The position numbers and the translations under genes were made by a program. A stretch of 32,930 nt of DNA from Bacillus sp. 2205SS5-2. Lineage in GTDB: Bacteria; Bacillota; Bacilli; Bacillales; Bacillaceae_K. The notes under the pieces are model-generated. The model was given only the letters and a program-made list of their open reading frames with translations, did no database searches and was not told where the DNA came from. Every line of letters starts with the position of its first letter. The stretch's first letter is position 1. The DNA lies in contig NZ_JAYKTS010000037.1 in the NCBI RefSeq assembly GCF_037024155.1, forward strand, positions 1 to 32,930, in the 5' to 3' direction. Shown here one piece after another: positions 31,477 to 32,930 of the stretch.

Positions 31477-32385
31477 TCAATCGAAAAATGCAATCGTCTT
31501 TTCAATTCCTGTCGCTAAACTAACTTTTGGCTCCCAATGTAGCGCTTGTTTGGCTTTATCGTGGTTCAGTTGACTATGGAAGATATCGCCGTCTCTCATT
31601 GGTTCGAACGCAGGTGTTAGACTAGAGTGGAGTAGCTGTGTGATTAGTGTGTGGAGTTGAAGGATAGAGGTAGCTGAGGTGGTGCCAATATTTAAGATTT
31701 CATTCTCTCCGTGGTGGAGGGCGAGTAGGTTGGCATTTGCAATATCTTCGACAAAAACAAAATCTCTTGTTTGGAGCCCATCTCCGTAAATAGTGGGTGA
31801 TTTTCCTTCAAGGATGTTGTTGATGAAGATGCTAATCACACCACCTTCTCCGTCTGATTTTTGGCGAGGACCATAGACATTGGCATAGCGCAAAATAGTG
31901 TATGGCAGCTTATAGAGCTTTTCAAATAGCTGAATATACGATTCCGATACTAATTTTGACGTTCCGTAGAAGGAAATCGGCTGGGTTAAGGTCTTTTCAT
32001 GAATGGGATTGTCGCTCGTTTCTCCATAGACTGCGCTAGAAGAGGAGAAGATGATTTTTTTGACATCATACTTGATGCAATAGCTTAGTAGCTTGATTGT
32101 TCCAAGTACATTGATTGCCGCATCTTCTGTTGGATCAGCAATAGATTTAGTGATACTAATTTGAGCCGCCATATGGATCACAATTTCTGGTTGTTCTTTT
32201 TTAAAAACTTTCTCCACTTTATTTGATAATAAATCGGTCCGATAAACGGTTACATGATGAGGAAGATTAACTAGTTTGCTATTGGATAAATCATCTAATA
32301 CGACCGGTGTATGACCTTCTTTTAATAATGCTTCTACCACATGTGAGCCGATAAAGCCTGCTCCTCCGGTTACTAATATTTTCAA
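31477..32385 (-). CDS. NAD-dependent sugar-nucleotide epimerase (GalE-like)
   Basis: This 302-aa extended short-chain dehydrogenase/reductase probably acts on a UDP- or dTDP-linked sugar for cell-surface polysaccharide. Visible features are the NAD-binding GGAGFIGSH (residues 7-15), DDLSN after the second strand, HMAAQISITKS, the catalytic Ser in FSSSSAVYGE, and the Tyr-Lys pair in SFYGTSKLVSE. The substrate-side motifs are RYANVYGPRQ and YGDGLQTRDFVFVEDIA. The start is TTG at 32385, since KILVTGGAGFIG needs only a few residues before it. There is no ribosome binding site for that TTG. Instead a good one serves a 10-codon frame whose TGA overlaps the TTG. Substrate specificity (4-epimerase or related dehydratase) cannot be settled. 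Confidence 0.88.
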   Translation of the reverse strand: MKILVTGGAGFIGSHVVEALLKEGHTPVVLDDLSNSKLVNLPHHVTVYRTDLLSNKVEKVFKKEQPEIVIHMAAQISITKSIADPTEDAAINVLGTIKLLSYCIKYDVKKIIFSSSSAVYGETSDNPIHEKTLTQPISFYGTSKLVSESYIQLFEKLYKLPYTILRYANVYGPRQKSDGEGGVISIFINNILEGKSPTIYGDGLQTRDFVFVEDIANANLLALHHGENEILNIGTTSATSILQLHTLITQLLHSSLTPAFEPMRDGDIFHSQLNHDKAKQALHWEPKVSLATGIEKTIAFFD

Positions 32386-32414
32386 GATCTATCAAGAAGG
32401 GTATTTTCGCTCAT
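32382..32414 (-). CDS. Ten-codon ORF overlapping the epimerase start
   Basis: MSENTLLDRS starts at ATG 32414, 7 bp after a strong AAAGGAG site (complement of 32422-32428). Its TGA stop shares bases with the TTG start of the epimerase (TTGA), a layout typical of translational coupling. Alternatively, a one-base frameshift has split the true N-terminus of the epimerase. Confidence 0.5.
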   Translation of the reverse strand: MSENTLLDRS

Positions 32415-32513
32415 AATAAGTCTCCTTTCTTTTTTTTAGGTATTTTTCGTTTTAATAGTATTTCGTTTTTTTCGGTCTATATATTGCTTCAAAAAAACAA
32501 TTTTCTTTCGAAA

Positions 32514-32674
32514 CGCTCTTTTCGTACACAGTGTGGCTACCTTAGCTGATTTTTGATTACATCCTCCATTTTCCTGTTGATCTTCATCAAAAATAGACGG
32601 AAAACACTCCGAAACAAAGCAATAATACAGGTTTTACACTGCTACGAAAAGCGACAAAGGTTGCTAAATCCGCC
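32514..32674 (+). mobile_element. MITE copy 5, 161 bp
   Basis: The left end CGCTCTTTTCGTACACAGTG and the middle TCAAAAATAGACGGAAAACA match copy 1, and the right part CTGCTACGAAAAGCGACAAA ends at CCGCC. The length is exactly 161 bp. The flanks do not match, so the duplication is lost or the element was rearranged. It lies upstream of the epimerase gene. Confidence 0.75.
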
Positions 32675-32789
32675 TATTTCTTAAACATTCGAAAAAAGCT
32701 GGAATTAAGCTATTTTCACGTAAGAACGTGGAATACTTCGCGAATTCTTAAAGGTAATTTGCTCCGAACAAAGCAATGCAATTTCAATA

Positions 32790-32832
32790 GGCTCTTTTTA
32801 TACGAAAATGGGTTTTGATGCTGATTTTGACA
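32790..32832 (+). mobile_element. MITE left-end fragment
   Basis: GGCTCTTTTTATACGAAAAT and then GATGCTGATTTTGA resemble the first about 43 bp of the MITE, after which similarity stops. The rest of the window end (32675-32789 and 32833-32930) shows no gene. Confidence 0.45.
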
Positions 32833-32930
32833 CAAAAAAGCACCCTCCCTAAAATGGAATGACCATTTTTAAAGATTGGCTATGGCACCATTACTTGATT
32901 TAAGCTGGTTTTGATTTTTGGATATCTACC

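Noticed and set aside
31269-31523. 84-codon plus-strand frame with one hydrophobic stretch
   Set aside because: It has no ribosome binding site, low-complexity AT-rich content, and its end overlaps the epimerase gene on the other strand.
1-32930. CRISPR array, tRNA or rRNA genes
   Set aside because: No regularly spaced identical repeats with unique spacers and no tRNA or rRNA signature sequences were seen. The 20-bp phased repeats at 4585-4644 have no spacers.

Overview
The window looks like chromosome from a spore-forming member of the Bacillaceae (Bacillus in the broad sense). It is AT-rich, uses strong AGGAGG-type ribosome binding sites, and carries S-Ena-type endospore appendage genes and a CwlC-like mother-cell amidase. 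No rRNA, tRNA or CRISPR array was seen. The species cannot be fixed from sequence reading alone.

Region 1 (1-4750) is a sporulation surface block. It holds a short Ena (DUF3992-type) subunit, a longer Cys-rich protein with an Ena-like domain, an internally deleted IS3-family element with its target duplication still visible, and a leaderless bifunctional wall hydrolase (amidase + SPOR + glucosaminidase).

Region 2 (5040-21280) is a Rhs/WapA-type polymorphic toxin locus and dominates the window. A complete secreted Rhs protein of about 3254 aa ends in an HNH nuclease domain and is followed directly by a SuFu-family immunity gene. Downstream lie two displaced toxin-immunity modules that lack the delivery part. 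Module 2 pairs a YobL-like nuclease tip with an unnamed immunity gene. Module 3 pairs a second type of tip with an Imm53 gene, and is preceded by a 1039-bp direct repeat of the Rhs core that is about 99.5% identical to the full-length gene. Recombination between the two repeats would delete 5971 bp and give the full-length Rhs protein the module 3 toxin and its immunity gene. A duplicated block of about 375-389 bp ending near module borders, a wrecked module, and a complete IS3-family element (17913-19146, target duplication GCGT) show that the array has been rearranged repeatedly.

Region 3 (21550-25800) holds gene debris (an XRE regulator tail and a DUF4188 tail) and then ordinary metabolic genes. 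An MFS transporter and a 4-oxalocrotonate-tautomerase-like enzyme lie in one minus-strand operon, with a divergent LysR regulator, followed by an RDD membrane protein.

Region 4 (26009-32930) has a complete ISL3-family element with a perfect 8-bp duplication, an ABC-F ATPase with a long leader (micro-ORF, hairpins, two terminator-like structures), methylmalonyl-CoA epimerase, and a GalE-like epimerase preceded by an overlapping 10-codon ORF.

Regions 3 and 4 are sprinkled with at least five copies of a 161-bp (or 161-bp-derived) inverted-repeat element, plus one fragment. It behaves as a MITE: conserved GGCT-TTTTCG ends, 8-bp target duplications in the best copies, and insertion right at gene 3' ends. 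One copy split the MFS-tautomerase operon exactly at the MFS stop codon.
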